A stretch of DNA of 64,000 bases. Origin: Streptomyces sp. NRRL B-3428. Its GTDB lineage: Bacteria; Actinomycetota; Actinomycetes; Streptomycetales; Streptomycetaceae. Each line of letters begins with the position of its first letter. Position 1 is the first letter of the stretch. Shown here one piece after another: positions 14,872 to 24,405 of this stretch. A program made the position numbers and the translations under genes. The DNA lies in contig JOGW01000001.1 of assembly GCA_000721375.1 (NCBI GenBank), positions 124,001 to 188,000 of the forward strand, written 5' to 3'. Below the pieces are notes generated by a model that did not search any database, was not told the origin of the DNA, and saw only the letters and a list, made by a program, of their open reading frames with translations.

Positions 14872-16026
14872 ATGTCGCAAGGTTTGGTCAGCGAGGTCCC
14901 GCGCGGACTCGCAGGGGTGGTCGTCACGGACACCGCGCTCGGGGATGTGCGCGGACGCGAGGGCTTCTACCACTACCGCCAGTACTCGGCCGTGGAACTG
15001 GCGGAGCGCCGCGGCTTCGAGGACGTATGGCATCTGATGGTGCACGGTGAACTGCCGGACGCCGCGCGGCTGCGGAGCTTCACCGAGCAGACGGCGGCCC
15101 TGCGCGTCCTGCCCGACGAGGTGCGCTCGGCCCTCCCCGCGATCGCCCGGGCCTCCGCCCTGTCGGGACCGCTCGCCGGACTGCGCTCGGCGCTCTCGCT
15201 CTTCGGTGCGGCGCAGGGTATGCGTCCGGTGTACGACATCTCGCCCGAGCAGCGGCTCGCGGACACCCTGGCCGCCAGTGCCGTGGTGCCGACCCTGCTG
15301 ACCGCGCTGCACCGCCTCGGACAGGGCCTCGACCCGGTCGAACCGCGCGCGGACCTCTCGTACGCCGCCAACTACCTCTACATGCTGACGGGTTCGGAGC
15401 CGGACGCGGCGCGCACCCGGGCCGTCGAGCGTTACTTGATCTCGACGATCGACCATGGATTCAATGCGTCAACCTTCACGGCCCGTGTCATCACCTCCAC
15501 CGGGGCGGATGTGGCGGCCTGTCTGGTGGGCGCGGTCGGCGCGCTCTCCGGACCGCTGCACGGAGGTGCCCCCAGCAGGGCCCTGGACACGCTGGACGCC
15601 ATCGGCACGCCGGACCGTATCGACTCCTGGATCAGGGAGCGGGTCCTGGCCGGTGACCGCATCATGGGATTCGGCCACCCCGTGTACCGCACGGAGGACC
15701 CGCGCTCGCGCATGCTGCGGGGGATCGCCCAGGAATTCGGCGGCCTGCTCGTCGAGTTCGCCATCGAGGTGGAACGCCAGGTGGAGGCGATCCTCGCGGA
15801 GCTGAAGCCGGGCCGCGAGCTCCACACCAACGTCGAGTTCTACGCGGGCGTGGTCATGGAACTGTGCGGTCTGCCGCGCGAGATGTTCACGCCCACGTTC
15901 GCCGCGGCCCGGGTGGTGGGCTGGAGCGCGAACATTCTGGAGCAGTCCCAGGACTCCAAGATCATCCGCCCGGCGGCTCGGTATGTGGGGGTGGAGCCGC
16001 CGCAAACCGTGCCTGCGCTCGGCTGA
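14872..16026 (+). CDS. Citrate/2-methylcitrate-synthase-like protein
   Basis: A 384-residue stand-alone citrate synthase homologue that would condense an acyl-CoA with oxaloacetate. The two active-site histidines are present in GPLHGGAPSRA and GFGHPVYRTEDPR. The third catalytic residue, normally aspartate, is glutamate in NVEFYAGV. GHPVY replaces the more usual GHRVY. ATG 14872 has GAAGGGGAG upstream. It is divergent from the helix-turn-helix fusion homologue, which probably regulates it. Activity and substrate need testing because of the Asp-to-Glu change. Confidence 0.87.
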   Translation: MSQGLVSEVPRGLAGVVVTDTALGDVRGREGFYHYRQYSAVELAERRGFEDVWHLMVHGELPDAARLRSFTEQTAALRVLPDEVRSALPAIARASALSGPLAGLRSALSLFGAAQGMRPVYDISPEQRLADTLAASAVVPTLLTALHRLGQGLDPVEPRADLSYAANYLYMLTGSEPDAARTRAVERYLISTIDHGFNASTFTARVITSTGADVAACLVGAVGALSGPLHGGAPSRALDTLDAIGTPDRIDSWIRERVLAGDRIMGFGHPVYRTEDPRSRMLRGIAQEFGGLLVEFAIEVERQVEAILAELKPGRELHTNVEFYAGVVMELCGLPREMFTPTFAAARVVGWSANILEQSQDSKIIRPAARYVGVEPPQTVPALG

Positions 16027-16072
16027 GGCGGACTCGCGTACGAGGTGCTCCGGCCGAACGCAGGCGGGCAGG

Positions 16073-16309
16073 TCATGCGTCGGGGATGTCGGCCTTCGCG
16101 CGTACGAGGGTTTCTCTGCTGACGATCACCACACGCTCGTAGTCGGCGACACCCGCGTCGGCAGGGAGTTTGTCCTTGAGTTCGGCCGTGGCCTCGGTAC
16201 CGATGACGGCGAAGTTCCCGTCGCTCAGCTCAAAGACATCCGGGCAGGTGGCAGCGGAGGCACTTCCGCGAGCGCTCGGGGGCACCCCGATGCGGCGAAC
16301 GATCTTCAC
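16073..16309 (-). CDS. Small conserved Streptomyces protein
   Basis: A 78-residue soluble protein starting at GTG 16309, with the conserved stretches CPDVFELSDGNFAVIGTEAT and SRETLVRAKADIPDA. I recall similar small proteins in many Streptomyces genomes, often near regulators, but no function. A GAAGGACC sequence lies rather far (13 bases) upstream of the start. It follows the DUF6082 gene on the same strand by about 160 bases. Confidence 0.7.
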   Translation of the reverse strand: MKIVRRIGVPPSARGSASAATCPDVFELSDGNFAVIGTEATAELKDKLPADAGVADYERVVIVSRETLVRAKADIPDA

Positions 16310-16467
16310 AGGAAACAGGTCCTTCAGTGTCCGGAGAGGGCAGTGACACTGGAGGCATCGGGGAGGCCCAAGTGGCGTTACAGGGCGCTGAGATCACTGG
16401 GGTCGGCAAGGGTGACGGTGCGCGCCGAGTTGACGTGGGTGCGCGCCCGGCAGCCGGTCGAGGGCGC

Positions 16468-17034
16468 TCAGTCCGGTGGCGGCACACCCACCACGAACCA
16501 ATCGCCGTCTCCATCCTGCAGCTCCTGGAACAGCTGTTCCGCCATGCTCCCGATCTCCGCCTCTTCCGATGCGGGGTCGAGCGCAAGGCGATGGTGGCGG
16601 GTGATCTCCCAGTACTCGCGGATGTACGGGCTCTGGAACAGCTCGCGCAGATGACCGAACAGCTCCCGCTTGGTGAGCAGGCCGGACATATGCAAATGGA
16701 GGGCGTTCACGTACCAGAGATTGGCGTAGATCATCTGGCGCCGTTTCTCGGGGGAGAGGTCGACGCGGTAGTTGTCGATGACCACGGCGAGGGCAGGGTC
16801 GTCGATGGCCTTGCTGAGCAACTCCCAGTGCATGCGCTGCTGGTGGGCGCGGGCCTCGCGCCGTCTCGACTCCTCGTCGAGCGCGGGGTGATGGCACACC
16901 GGGGCCGGATCTCCGTATGCGGGGGCGGTACTTCGTCCGCACAGGAGCCGCAACGCGGACGTGCCGAAGAAGAAGCCGGCCGCGGCCGCGGCCGCGACCG
17001 TGTACCGCGATGCGCGGCGATTCTGTGTGGCCAT
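16468..17034 (-). CDS. DUF6082 family protein
   Basis: A 188-residue protein with an N-terminal membrane anchor (residues about 12-30). The largely helical domain contains the DUF6082 pattern: QQRMHWELLSKAIDDP, then YANLWYVNALHLHMSGLL and SPYIREYW. The family is abundant in Streptomyces and has no known function. The ATG is followed by a basic N-terminus, consistent with the soluble domain facing outward or an uncleaved signal. Confidence 0.8.
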   Translation of the reverse strand: MATQNRRASRYTVAAAAAAGFFFGTSALRLLCGRSTAPAYGDPAPVCHHPALDEESRRREARAHQQRMHWELLSKAIDDPALAVVIDNYRVDLSPEKRRQMIYANLWYVNALHLHMSGLLTKRELFGHLRELFQSPYIREYWEITRHHRLALDPASEEAEIGSMAEQLFQELQDGDGDWFVVGVPPPD

Positions 17035-17395
17035 GTCAACCCCCGAGTCAAGGCGACCGTCCGCCGGCCGTCGGGTGCGGGGCGACAGGGGAGCGGGACC
17101 GGCGAGCGGTGGGCGGTGCGCTTGCCACCCTCCAAGGTGCCGAGCGGCTCTGGTCGGCGGGAGGGCGGAGAGGACGGCGCACGGTTGCGTGCAGCAGTCG
17201 CGTACTGATGTCGTGACATGCGCCGTGCAGGTTCATTGCCCCGCATGCGGTGCTAACAATCGTTTACTTCGGGCAAAAGTCTGCACTGAGTGCCGAGCGC
17301 GTCCCTGCCCGGCGGCTCTCAGTGCCTGAGTGATGCCCCGGCCCACGGCTGCCTATGCTGTTCCGGTTCCACCGTCGCCGTACGAAAGGCGCAGC
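17035..17395. other. 361-base gene-free region with an unexplained hairpin
   Basis: This divergent region separates the DUF6082 and CobW-type genes. The clearest structure is an imperfect 12-bp stem: GCACTGAG at 17283-17290 with CTCAGTGC at 17318-17325, continued by GCCG at 17292 with CGGC at 17313, with one symmetric mismatch. TATGCT at 17354-17359 could be a -10 for the CobW-type gene. I see no other gene. Confidence 0.5.
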
Positions 17396-18586
17396 GTGAC
17401 CGAGTGGCAGAGCGTGCGAGCAGAGGCCCGGCAGATCCCCGTGGTCGTCCTCGCCGGATTTCTCGGAGCGGGCAAGACCACCTTGCTCAACCATCTGTTG
17501 CGCGGCAGCGGCGGCACGCGGGTGGGCGTGGTGGTCAATGACTTCGGTGCGATCGAGATCGATGCCATGTCCGTGTCGGGGCAGGTGGGTTCCACCGTCT
17601 CGCTGGGAAACGGCTGTCTGTGCTGCGCCGTCGACGGCAGTGAGCTCGATACGTATCTGGAGAAGCTCACCCATCCGTCCGTCGGGCTCGATGTCATCGT
17701 GATCGAGGCCAGCGGACTCGCCGAACCGCAGGAACTGGTGCGGATGCTGCTCGCCAGCGAGAACCCGTACGCGGTGTACGGCGGGCTCGTCGAGGTGGTG
17801 GACGCCGCCGAGTTCGAGGACACCCGCGCACGGCATCCGGAGATCGAGCGGCATCTGGCGCTCGCGGATCTGATCGTGCTCAACAAGGTCGACAGGGTCG
17901 CGCCCGAGGCGGTCGCACGCGTGCGGAGTGCTATTGCCGCGGGCGGTTCGACGGCCGCGGTCGTCGACGCCTCGTACGGCCGCATCGATCCGGAACTGCT
18001 CTTCGAGCGGCGGCCGAGTGCCGAGCGGATCGGGCAGCTGTCCTTCGACGACGTACGGGAGGACGAAGGGGGCGAGGGGCACGATCACGAGCACGAGGGG
18101 CATCTGCATCACGCCTACGAGAGCGTCTCGTTCACCACGACGCAGCCGATGAGTCCGCGGCGGCTGCTCGACTTTCTCGACGCACGGCCCGATGGGCTGT
18201 ACCGCATCAAGGGTTTCGTCGACTTCGGCGCGCACGACCGGCGCAACCGGTACGCGGTGCACTCGGTGGGCCGGTTCCTGCGGTTCACGCCCGAGCCCTG
18301 GGCGCCGGGGGAGGAGCGGCTGACTCAACTGGTGCTGATCGGGGCCGGGATCGACTCGGGTGGGCTGCTCGGCGCACTGCACGTGTGCCGCGACGACGTA
18401 CCGCAGGATCCCCGGCCCGAGGCGATGTGGGGAGTGCTCCGGTTCGTACGGCGGGACGGCACCGAGGAAGCCGAGCCGGCTCACGAGGCGGCCGATTCGG
18501 CGGACGGGGCCGCCGCGTACGACGGGGCTGCCGCGTACGACGGGGTTGCCGCGTACGACGAAGGGCCGGACCCGGCTGACGCCTGA
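17396..18586 (+). CDS. CobW/COG0523 metal-chaperone GTPase
   Basis: A 396-residue G3E-family GTPase expected to deliver or sense a metal, most likely zinc. Walker A is GFLGAGKTT at residues 21-29. The metal-binding CxCC motif is in GNGCLCC, and the guanine-specificity motif is NKVD. A histidine-rich loop (GHDHEHEGHLHH) lies mid-protein, and the C-terminal CobW_C domain ends in three AAYDG repeats. GTG 17396 is preceded by GAAAGG. I found no convincing Zur box. It converges on parC with a strong terminator between them. Confidence 0.9.
   Translation: MTEWQSVRAEARQIPVVVLAGFLGAGKTTLLNHLLRGSGGTRVGVVVNDFGAIEIDAMSVSGQVGSTVSLGNGCLCCAVDGSELDTYLEKLTHPSVGLDVIVIEASGLAEPQELVRMLLASENPYAVYGGLVEVVDAAEFEDTRARHPEIERHLALADLIVLNKVDRVAPEAVARVRSAIAAGGSTAAVVDASYGRIDPELLFERRPSAERIGQLSFDDVREDEGGEGHDHEHEGHLHHAYESVSFTTTQPMSPRRLLDFLDARPDGLYRIKGFVDFGAHDRRNRYAVHSVGRFLRFTPEPWAPGEERLTQLVLIGAGIDSGGLLGALHVCRDDVPQDPRPEAMWGVLRFVRRDGTEEAEPAHEAADSADGAAAYDGAAAYDGVAAYDEGPDPADA
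18509..18562 (+). repeat. Three 18-bp tandem repeats at the 3' end of the CobW-type gene
   Basis: Three copies of a GCYGCCGCGTACGACGGG-type unit encode the C-terminal AAYDG repeats. They are in frame and lie beyond the last conserved domain. Confidence 0.85.
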
Positions 18587-18604
18587 GTCCGGCCCTCTCG
18601 TACG
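18552..18604. terminator. Large bidirectional terminator between CobW-type gene and parC
   Basis: CGTACGA at 18552-18558 pairs with TCGTACG at 18598-18604, and AGGGCCGGAC at 18562-18571 pairs with GTCCGGCCCT at 18587-18596. The CobW-type stop codon is in the loop. The stem totals 17 bp. Confidence 0.75.
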
Positions 18605-18612
18605 ACTGCCGT

Positions 18613-21066
18613 CTACACCAGGCCCGAGACCGCCGACACCGGCTTCCCCAGCGAGATGCCCGAGCCGTCACGGCGCGGGTCGAGCTCCGGCAGCTCGGCC
18701 GGAGTGCCGTTGCGCTGGGCCGCCTTCGCGGGCACCGGTCCCGCCCAGGCGAAGGACAGGCAGTCCTCGCCCTTCAGGAAGCGCTGGGCACGGACGCCGC
18801 CCGTGGCACGCCCCTTGCGCGGATAGAGGTCGAACGGGGTGGCCTTCGCCGTCGTCTGCACCGAGTCGTCCAGCGTGCCGCGCGAGCCCGCGATCGTGAA
18901 CACCACCGCCTCCGCCGCCGGATCGACGGCCGTGAACGCGATCACCTTCGCGCCCTCGGTGAGCTTGATGCCCGCCATACCGCCGGCGGGCCGGCCCTGC
19001 GGGCGGACCTGCGAGGCCTGGTAGCGCAGGAGCTGGGCGTCGTCCGTGATGAAGACCAAGTCCTCCTCGCCGGTGCGCAGTTCGCAGGCGCCGACGATAC
19101 GGTCGCCGTCCTTGAGCGTGATGACTTCGAGCTCGTCCTTGTTGCTCGGGTAGTCCGGGACGACGCGCTTGACCACACCCTGTTCGGTGCCCAGCGCGAG
19201 GCCCGGCGAGGACTCGTCGAGGGTGGTCAGACAGACCAGCGACTCACCGTCCTCCAGGGACAGGAACTCCGAAATCGGCGCTCCGCCCGAGAGGTTGGGC
19301 GCGGCCGCCGTGTCAGGGAGCTGGGGCAGATCGATGACATTGATCCGCAGCAGCCGCCCGGACGAGATCACCGCACCGACCTCGCCGCGCTGGGTGGCGG
19401 GCACGGCCGAGAGGATCACGTCGTGCTTCACGCGCTTGTCGTCGCCGTCGAAGGCGACTTCGCCGTTGGCGGTACGGGCGAGCAGGCCGGTGGACGAGAG
19501 CAGTACCCGGCACGGGTCGTCCGCGACCTCGAGCGGTACGGCGGCCGTAGGCGCGCCCGCCGACTCCAGGAGGACGGTGCGGCGGTCGGTGCCGAACTTC
19601 TTCGCCACGGCGGCCAGTTCGTTCGAGACCAGCTTGCGCAGCTCGCTGTCCGATTCGAGGATCGCGGTCAGCTCGGCGATCTCGGCGGTCAGACGGTCGC
19701 GCTCCGACTCCAGCTCGATCCGGTCGAACTTGGTGAGCCGGCGCAGCGGCGTGTCGAGGATGTACTGCGTCTGCACCTCGCTCAGCGAGAAGCGCTCCAT
19801 CAGGCGCTCCTTGGCCTGCGCGGAGTTGTCGCTGGAGCGGATGAGGCGGATGACCTCGTCGATGTCGAGCAGCGCGACGAGCAGACCCTCGACCAGGTGG
19901 AGACGGTCCTGCTTCTTGCTCCGGCGGAACTCGCTGCGGCGCCGTACGACCTCGAAGCGGTGGTCCAGGTAGACCTCGAGGAGCTCCTTGAGGCCGAGCG
20001 TGAGCGGCTGGCCGTCCACGAGCGCCACATTGTTGATGCCGAAGGACTCCTCCATCGGCGTCAGCTTGTAGAGCTGTTCGAGGACCGCTTCCGGTACGAA
20101 GCCGTTCTTGATCTCGATGACCAGACGCAGGCCGTGCGCACGGTCCGTGAGGTCCTTGACGTCGGCGATGCCCTGCAGCTTCTTCGAGCCGACCAGGTCC
20201 TTGATCTTGGAGATGACCTTCTCGGGACCGACGGTGAAGGGCAGTTCGGTGACGACGATGCCCTTGCGGCGGGCCGTCACCGTCTCGACGGTCGTGGTCG
20301 CCCGGATCTTGAAGGTGCCGCGCCCGCTCTCGTACGCGTCCTTGATACCGGCGAGCCCGACGATCCGGCCGCCCGTGGGCAGATCGGGACCGGGGACGAA
20401 ACGCATCAGCGTCTCCAGGTCCGCGCCCGGGTGCCGGATCAGATGGCGGGCCGCGGCGATGACCTCGCCGAGGTTGTGCGGCGGCATGTTGGTCGCCATA
20501 CCGACCGCGATCCCGGACGCGCCGTTGACCAGGAGGTTCGGATACGCGGCCGGCAGGGCGACGGGCTCCTGCTCCTGGCCGTCGTAGTTGGGCGTGAAGT
20601 CCACCGTGTTCTCGTCGATGGACTCGGTCATCAGCGAGGTGGCGTCGGCCATCTTGCACTCGGTGTACCGCATCGCGGCCGGCGGGTCGTCATTGCCGAG
20701 CGAGCCGAAGTTGCCGTGGCCGTCCACCAGCGGCAGCCGCATCGAGAACGGCTGTGCCATACGGACCAGCGCGTCGTAGATCGACGCATCGCCATGGGGG
20801 TGCAACTTACCCATGACCTCGCCGACCACACGGGCGCACTTCACATAGCCGCGGTCGGGGCGCAGCCCCATCTCGTTCATCTGGTAGACGATCCGGCGGT
20901 GCACCGGCTTCATGCCGTCGCGGGCGTCCGGCAGGGCGCGCGAGTAGATGACCGAGTACGCGTACTCGAGGAAGGAGCCCTGCATCTCGTCGACGACGTC
21001 GATGTCGAGGATCTTCTCCTCGAAGTCGTCTTCGGGCGGCGGGGTCTTCGTGGTGCGGCGGGCCAT
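18613..21066 (-). CDS. parC: Type IIA topoisomerase subunit A, ParC-type
   Basis: An 817-residue GyrA/ParC subunit that cleaves and rejoins DNA together with ParE. The catalytic tyrosine is Y134 in AMRYTECKM. The quinolone-determining region reads [15 protein letters not shown], with alanine (A94) where E. coli GyrA has Ser83 and aspartate (D98) at the Asp87 position. The C-terminal domain has beta-propeller blades; a GyrA-box-like QRRGGKG is absent, with QRFLKGED and GRATGG segments instead, consistent with ParC. The start is ATG 21066. The partner parE is 17 kb away on the other strand, an arrangement known in Streptomyces. Confidence 0.93.
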   Translation of the reverse strand: MARRTTKTPPPEDDFEEKILDIDVVDEMQGSFLEYAYSVIYSRALPDARDGMKPVHRRIVYQMNEMGLRPDRGYVKCARVVGEVMGKLHPHGDASIYDALVRMAQPFSMRLPLVDGHGNFGSLGNDDPPAAMRYTECKMADATSLMTESIDENTVDFTPNYDGQEQEPVALPAAYPNLLVNGASGIAVGMATNMPPHNLGEVIAAARHLIRHPGADLETLMRFVPGPDLPTGGRIVGLAGIKDAYESGRGTFKIRATTTVETVTARRKGIVVTELPFTVGPEKVISKIKDLVGSKKLQGIADVKDLTDRAHGLRLVIEIKNGFVPEAVLEQLYKLTPMEESFGINNVALVDGQPLTLGLKELLEVYLDHRFEVVRRRSEFRRSKKQDRLHLVEGLLVALLDIDEVIRLIRSSDNSAQAKERLMERFSLSEVQTQYILDTPLRRLTKFDRIELESERDRLTAEIAELTAILESDSELRKLVSNELAAVAKKFGTDRRTVLLESAGAPTAAVPLEVADDPCRVLLSSTGLLARTANGEVAFDGDDKRVKHDVILSAVPATQRGEVGAVISSGRLLRINVIDLPQLPDTAAAPNLSGGAPISEFLSLEDGESLVCLTTLDESSPGLALGTEQGVVKRVVPDYPSNKDELEVITLKDGDRIVGACELRTGEEDLVFITDDAQLLRYQASQVRPQGRPAGGMAGIKLTEGAKVIAFTAVDPAAEAVVFTIAGSRGTLDDSVQTTAKATPFDLYPRKGRATGGVRAQRFLKGEDCLSFAWAGPVPAKAAQRNGTPAELPELDPRRDGSGISLGKPVSAVSGLV

Positions 21067-21291
21067 CGCTGCTGCGGCTCCTTCACCTACAAGTGCGGAT
21101 CTCTGACGCGGACCATTGTGGACCGCCCCACTGACAACGCGGACGCCGACCCGTCGGTCCTGCTCGCTCAGGGCGTACAGGGCCGGGGAACTTCGCCAGA
21201 TGTCCGCGCGCTTGCATACAGTGACAGAACTCTCTGTCCGCACGTATCCACTACGTATGCACGACGGATTCCAAGCGATCGAAGGGACCAC

Positions 21292-22644
21292 ATGCCCATG
21301 GGTCACACGGCCACCGCCGAGGCCGGCTCCGGCGGCCTGACAGCGACCGAGCACCGGCTGGCCAACGGCCTGCGCGTCGTGCTCTCCGAAGATCACCTGA
21401 CCCCGGTTGCTGCGGTGTGCCTCTGGTACGACGTGGGTTCGCGGCACGAGGTGAAGGGCCGCACCGGCCTGGCCCATCTCTTCGAGCACCTCATGTTCCA
21501 GGGCTCGGGCCAGGTCAAGGGCAACGGGCACTTCGAGCTGGTGCAGGGCGCCGGCGGTTCGCTCAACGGCACCACCAGCTTCGAGCGCACCAACTACTTC
21601 GAGACCATGCCCGCCCACCAGCTGGAGCTCGCGCTCTGGCTGGAGGCGGACCGGATGGGCTCGCTGCTCGTGGCCCTCGACGACGAGTCGATGGAGAACC
21701 AGCGCGACGTCGTGAAGAACGAGCGGCGCCAGCGCTACGACAACGTTCCCTACGGCACCGCGTTCGAGAAGCTCACCGCTCTGTCGTACCCCGAGGGCCA
21801 CCCGTATCACCACACGCCCATCGGTTCGATGGCCGATCTGGACGCGGCCACGCTGGAGGATGCGCGGAACTTCTTCCGTACGTACTACGCGCCGAACAAC
21901 GCGGTCCTCTCGGTCGTCGGCGACATCGACCCCGAGCAGACCCTCGCCTGGATCGAGAAGTACTTCGGCTCGATCCCGTCCCACGACGGCAAGCAGCCGC
22001 CGCGCGACGGTTCGCTGCCCGAGATCCACGGAGGCGAGAAGCGCGAGGTGATCGAGGAGGAGGTGCCGTCGCGCGCGTTGATGGCCGCGTACCGCCTTCC
22101 GCACGACGGCACCCGCGAGAGCGACGCCGCCGACCTGGCGCTGACCGTGCTCGGCGGCGGTGAGTCCTCGCGGCTCTACAACCGTCTCGTACGGCGTGAC
22201 CAGACCGCTGTCGCCGCCGGGTTCGGGCTGCTGCGCCTGGCCGGTGCGCCTTCGCTGGGCTGGCTGGACGTGAAGACCTCGGGCGATGTCGAGGTGCCGG
22301 TCATCGAGGCCGCCGTCGACGAGGAGCTCGCGCGGTTCGCCGCCGAGGGCCCGACCGAGGAGGAAATGGAGCGCGCGCAGGCCCAGTTGGAGCGCGAGTG
22401 GCTCGACCGGCTGGGTACGGTCGCGGGCCGCGCCGACGAACTGTGCCGCTATGCGGTCCTGTTCGGCGACCCGCAGCTCGCCCTCACCGCCGTGGACCGG
22501 GTGCTCTCGGTGACGGCGGACGAGGTGCAGGCGGTGGCCGAGGCCCGGCTGCGCCCCGACAACCGCGCCGTCCTCGTGTACGAGCCGACGCACGCCGACG
22601 ACGCACAGGACGAAGACGCTCAGGAAGAGGAGGCAGGGCAGTGA
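21292..22644 (+). CDS. M16 zinc metallopeptidase, active subunit
   Basis: A 450-residue M16B peptidase. The inverted zinc motif HLFEH is present, with the third ligand glutamate in ENQRDVVKNERR about 75 residues later. ATG 21292 follows GAAGGG; ATG 21298 is an alternative. There is no signal peptide, so it is probably cytoplasmic. The acidic tail is rich in Asp and Glu. It overlaps the second M16 gene (GTGA), and the two probably form a heterodimeric peptidase clamp. It is divergent from parC. Confidence 0.92.
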   Translation: MPMGHTATAEAGSGGLTATEHRLANGLRVVLSEDHLTPVAAVCLWYDVGSRHEVKGRTGLAHLFEHLMFQGSGQVKGNGHFELVQGAGGSLNGTTSFERTNYFETMPAHQLELALWLEADRMGSLLVALDDESMENQRDVVKNERRQRYDNVPYGTAFEKLTALSYPEGHPYHHTPIGSMADLDAATLEDARNFFRTYYAPNNAVLSVVGDIDPEQTLAWIEKYFGSIPSHDGKQPPRDGSLPEIHGGEKREVIEEEVPSRALMAAYRLPHDGTRESDAADLALTVLGGGESSRLYNRLVRRDQTAVAAGFGLLRLAGAPSLGWLDVKTSGDVEVPVIEAAVDEELARFAAEGPTEEEMERAQAQLEREWLDRLGTVAGRADELCRYAVLFGDPQLALTAVDRVLSVTADEVQAVAEARLRPDNRAVLVYEPTHADDAQDEDAQEEEAGQ

Positions 22645-24026
22645 CCGAGCTCTCCACCATGGAATTCCACCCGCAGCCCCAGGCCGGCGAGGCCAAGCCC
22701 TGGGCCTTCCCGGCGCCCGAGCGCGGCACGCTGCCCAACGGGCTCACCGTGCTGCGCTGCGACCGCCCCGGCCAGCAGGTCGTCGCCGTCGAGATCTTCC
22801 TCGCCGCGCCGCTCGACGCCGAGCCCGAGGGCCTCGACGGTGTCGCGACCATCATGGCGCGCACCTTCTCCGAGGGCACCGACAAGCTGAGCGCCGAGGA
22901 GTTCGCGGCCGAACTGGAGCGCTGCGGCGCCACGTTGGACGCGCACGCCGACCACCCGGGCGTACGGGTCTCGCTCGAAGTCCCGGTCTCCCGGCTGCCC
23001 AAGGCGCTCGGTCTGATCGCCGACTCGCTGCGTGCACCGGCGTTCGCGGACAGCGAGGTCAGCCGCGTCGTACGCAACCGGCTCGACGAGATCCCGCACG
23101 AGCTGGCCAACCCGGCACGCCGCGCCGCCAAGGAGCTCTACAAGGAGCTGTTCCCGGCCACCGCGCGGATGTCGCGGCCGCGCCAGGGCACCGAGCAGAC
23201 GGTCGCGCGGATCGACGCCGAGGCCGTGCGGAAGTTCTACGACGCGTGGGTGCGCCCCGCGACCGCCACCGCGGTCGTCGTGGGCGACCTCTCGGGCACC
23301 GACCTCGACGCACTGCTCGCCGAGACCCTCGGCCAGTGGACCGGCACGCCGGGCGAGCCCCGTCCGGTTCCGCCGGTCACCGCCGACGACACCGGCCGTG
23401 TGGTCATCGTCGACCGCCCCGGCGCCGTACAGACGCAGTTGCTCATCGGCCGGATCGGCGCGGACCGGCACGACCGTGTGTGGCCCGCCCAAGTCCTCGG
23501 CACGTACTGCCTGGGCGGCACCCTGACGTCCCGTCTGGACCGCGTGCTGCGCGAGGAGAAGGGCTATACGTACGGCGTACGGGCCTTCGGACAGGTGCTG
23601 CGCTCCACACCCGACGGCAGCGGCGCGGCCATGCTCGCCATCAACGGCTCGGTGGACACGCCCAATACGGGCCCGGCGCTCGACGACCTGTGGAAGGTCC
23701 TTCGTACGCTCGCCGCCGAGGGTCTGACGGACGCCGAGCGCGAGACGGCCGTGCAGAACCTCGTGGGCGTGGCCCCGTTGCGCTACGAGACCGCGGCCGC
23801 CGTCGCCAACACCCTTGCCGACCAGGTCGAGCAGCATCTCCCGGACGACTTCCAGGCGCAGTTGTACCGGATGCTCGCCGAGACGGGCACGGTCGAGGCG
23901 ACGGCCGCCGTCGTCAACGCGTTCCCGGTGGACCGTCTCGTGACGGTGCTCGTGGGTGACGCGGCCGAGATCGCGGAGCCCGTGAAGGCGCTCGGGATCG
24001 GTGAAGTGACGGTTGTCACCGGCTAG
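22641..24026 (+). CDS. M16 peptidase-like partner, zinc site missing
   Basis: A 461-residue M16-fold protein lacking the HxxEH motif, so it is catalytically silent on its own. It keeps the substrate-binding motif of the C-terminal half (RLDRVLREEKGYTYGVRAFG). GTG 22641 overlaps the stop of the active subunit. In paired bacterial M16 systems one subunit carries zinc and the other supplies the Arg/Tyr pair, which matches this pair. A terminator follows. Confidence 0.9.
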   Translation: MTELSTMEFHPQPQAGEAKPWAFPAPERGTLPNGLTVLRCDRPGQQVVAVEIFLAAPLDAEPEGLDGVATIMARTFSEGTDKLSAEEFAAELERCGATLDAHADHPGVRVSLEVPVSRLPKALGLIADSLRAPAFADSEVSRVVRNRLDEIPHELANPARRAAKELYKELFPATARMSRPRQGTEQTVARIDAEAVRKFYDAWVRPATATAVVVGDLSGTDLDALLAETLGQWTGTPGEPRPVPPVTADDTGRVVIVDRPGAVQTQLLIGRIGADRHDRVWPAQVLGTYCLGGTLTSRLDRVLREEKGYTYGVRAFGQVLRSTPDGSGAAMLAINGSVDTPNTGPALDDLWKVLRTLAAEGLTDAERETAVQNLVGVAPLRYETAAAVANTLADQVEQHLPDDFQAQLYRMLAETGTVEATAAVVNAFPVDRLVTVLVGDAAEIAEPVKALGIGEVTVVTG

Positions 24027-24043
24027 TCGAGCCTTCGCAGGTG

Positions 24044-24075
24044 ACAGGGGCCTCAGATGCGTCTGAGGTCCCTGT
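24044..24075 (+). terminator. Terminator after the M16 pair
   Basis: ACAGGG at 24044-24049 pairs with CCCTGT at 24070-24075, and CCTCAGA at 24051-24057 pairs with TCTGAGG at 24062-24068. A short T-rich stretch follows. Confidence 0.8.
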
Positions 24076-24160
24076 TCTGCATTGATGTCCCTGTATGTCC
24101 GAATTATTGCGGAGGTTGAGGGTCTGCCCTGTGGCGTGCGCTACAAAAGTGCGGTTCTTT

Positions 24161-24190
24161 TTGTTGATTGGCAGATGTCCGGTTTAGCGT
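24161..24190 (+). promoter_or_regulatory. Candidate promoter for the riboswitch-controlled peptidase
   Basis: TTGTTG at 24161-24166 and TAGCGT at 24185-24190 are 18 bases apart. A start near 24197 would place the riboswitch wholly inside the 5' leader. The -35 match is weak. Confidence 0.4.
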
Positions 24191-24228
24191 CGGTCCCGCT
24201 GTTCGTCCGCTGTACGCCGCATCCGCGG

Positions 24229-24389
24229 CAACGGACAGCCATCGCCGAGTCCCCGTCAGGCGCGAGCCTGGGGAGCCGGGGACCCACACGTAGTCCCTGG
24301 GGTGAATCGGACAGCCGCCCGCCGGCCGTCCGTAGGAGACCTTCCTGCTCCGAACCCGTCAGCTAACCCGGTAGGCGAGAAGGAAGGAA
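24229..24389 (+). ncRNA. c-di-AMP riboswitch (ydaO-yuaA class)
   Basis: The leader contains landmarks of actinobacterial ydaO-class aptamers. GCCGAGTCCC at about 24244 is followed by GGGGAGCCGGGGACCCA, GGGGTGAATCGG near 24300, and then CGTAGGAGACCTTCC and GAACCCGTCAGCTAACC ending in GGTAGGCGAGAAGG. In Streptomyces this class precedes genes for cell-wall hydrolases, as here. Binding of c-di-AMP normally turns expression off. Boundaries are approximate. Confidence 0.88.
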
Positions 24390-24405
24390 AGGACACCGCC
24401 GCTCC

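Noticed and set aside
17252..17275. Zur-like sequence upstream of the CobW-type gene
   Set aside because: AAC-N4-GTT is only a weak dyad and does not match the Streptomyces Zur box well.
19423..21066. Long open frame on the plus strand opposite parC
   Set aside because: It is the mirror of parC caused by high GC third positions; its sequence is low-complexity Arg/Gly/Leu and parC has full family motifs.
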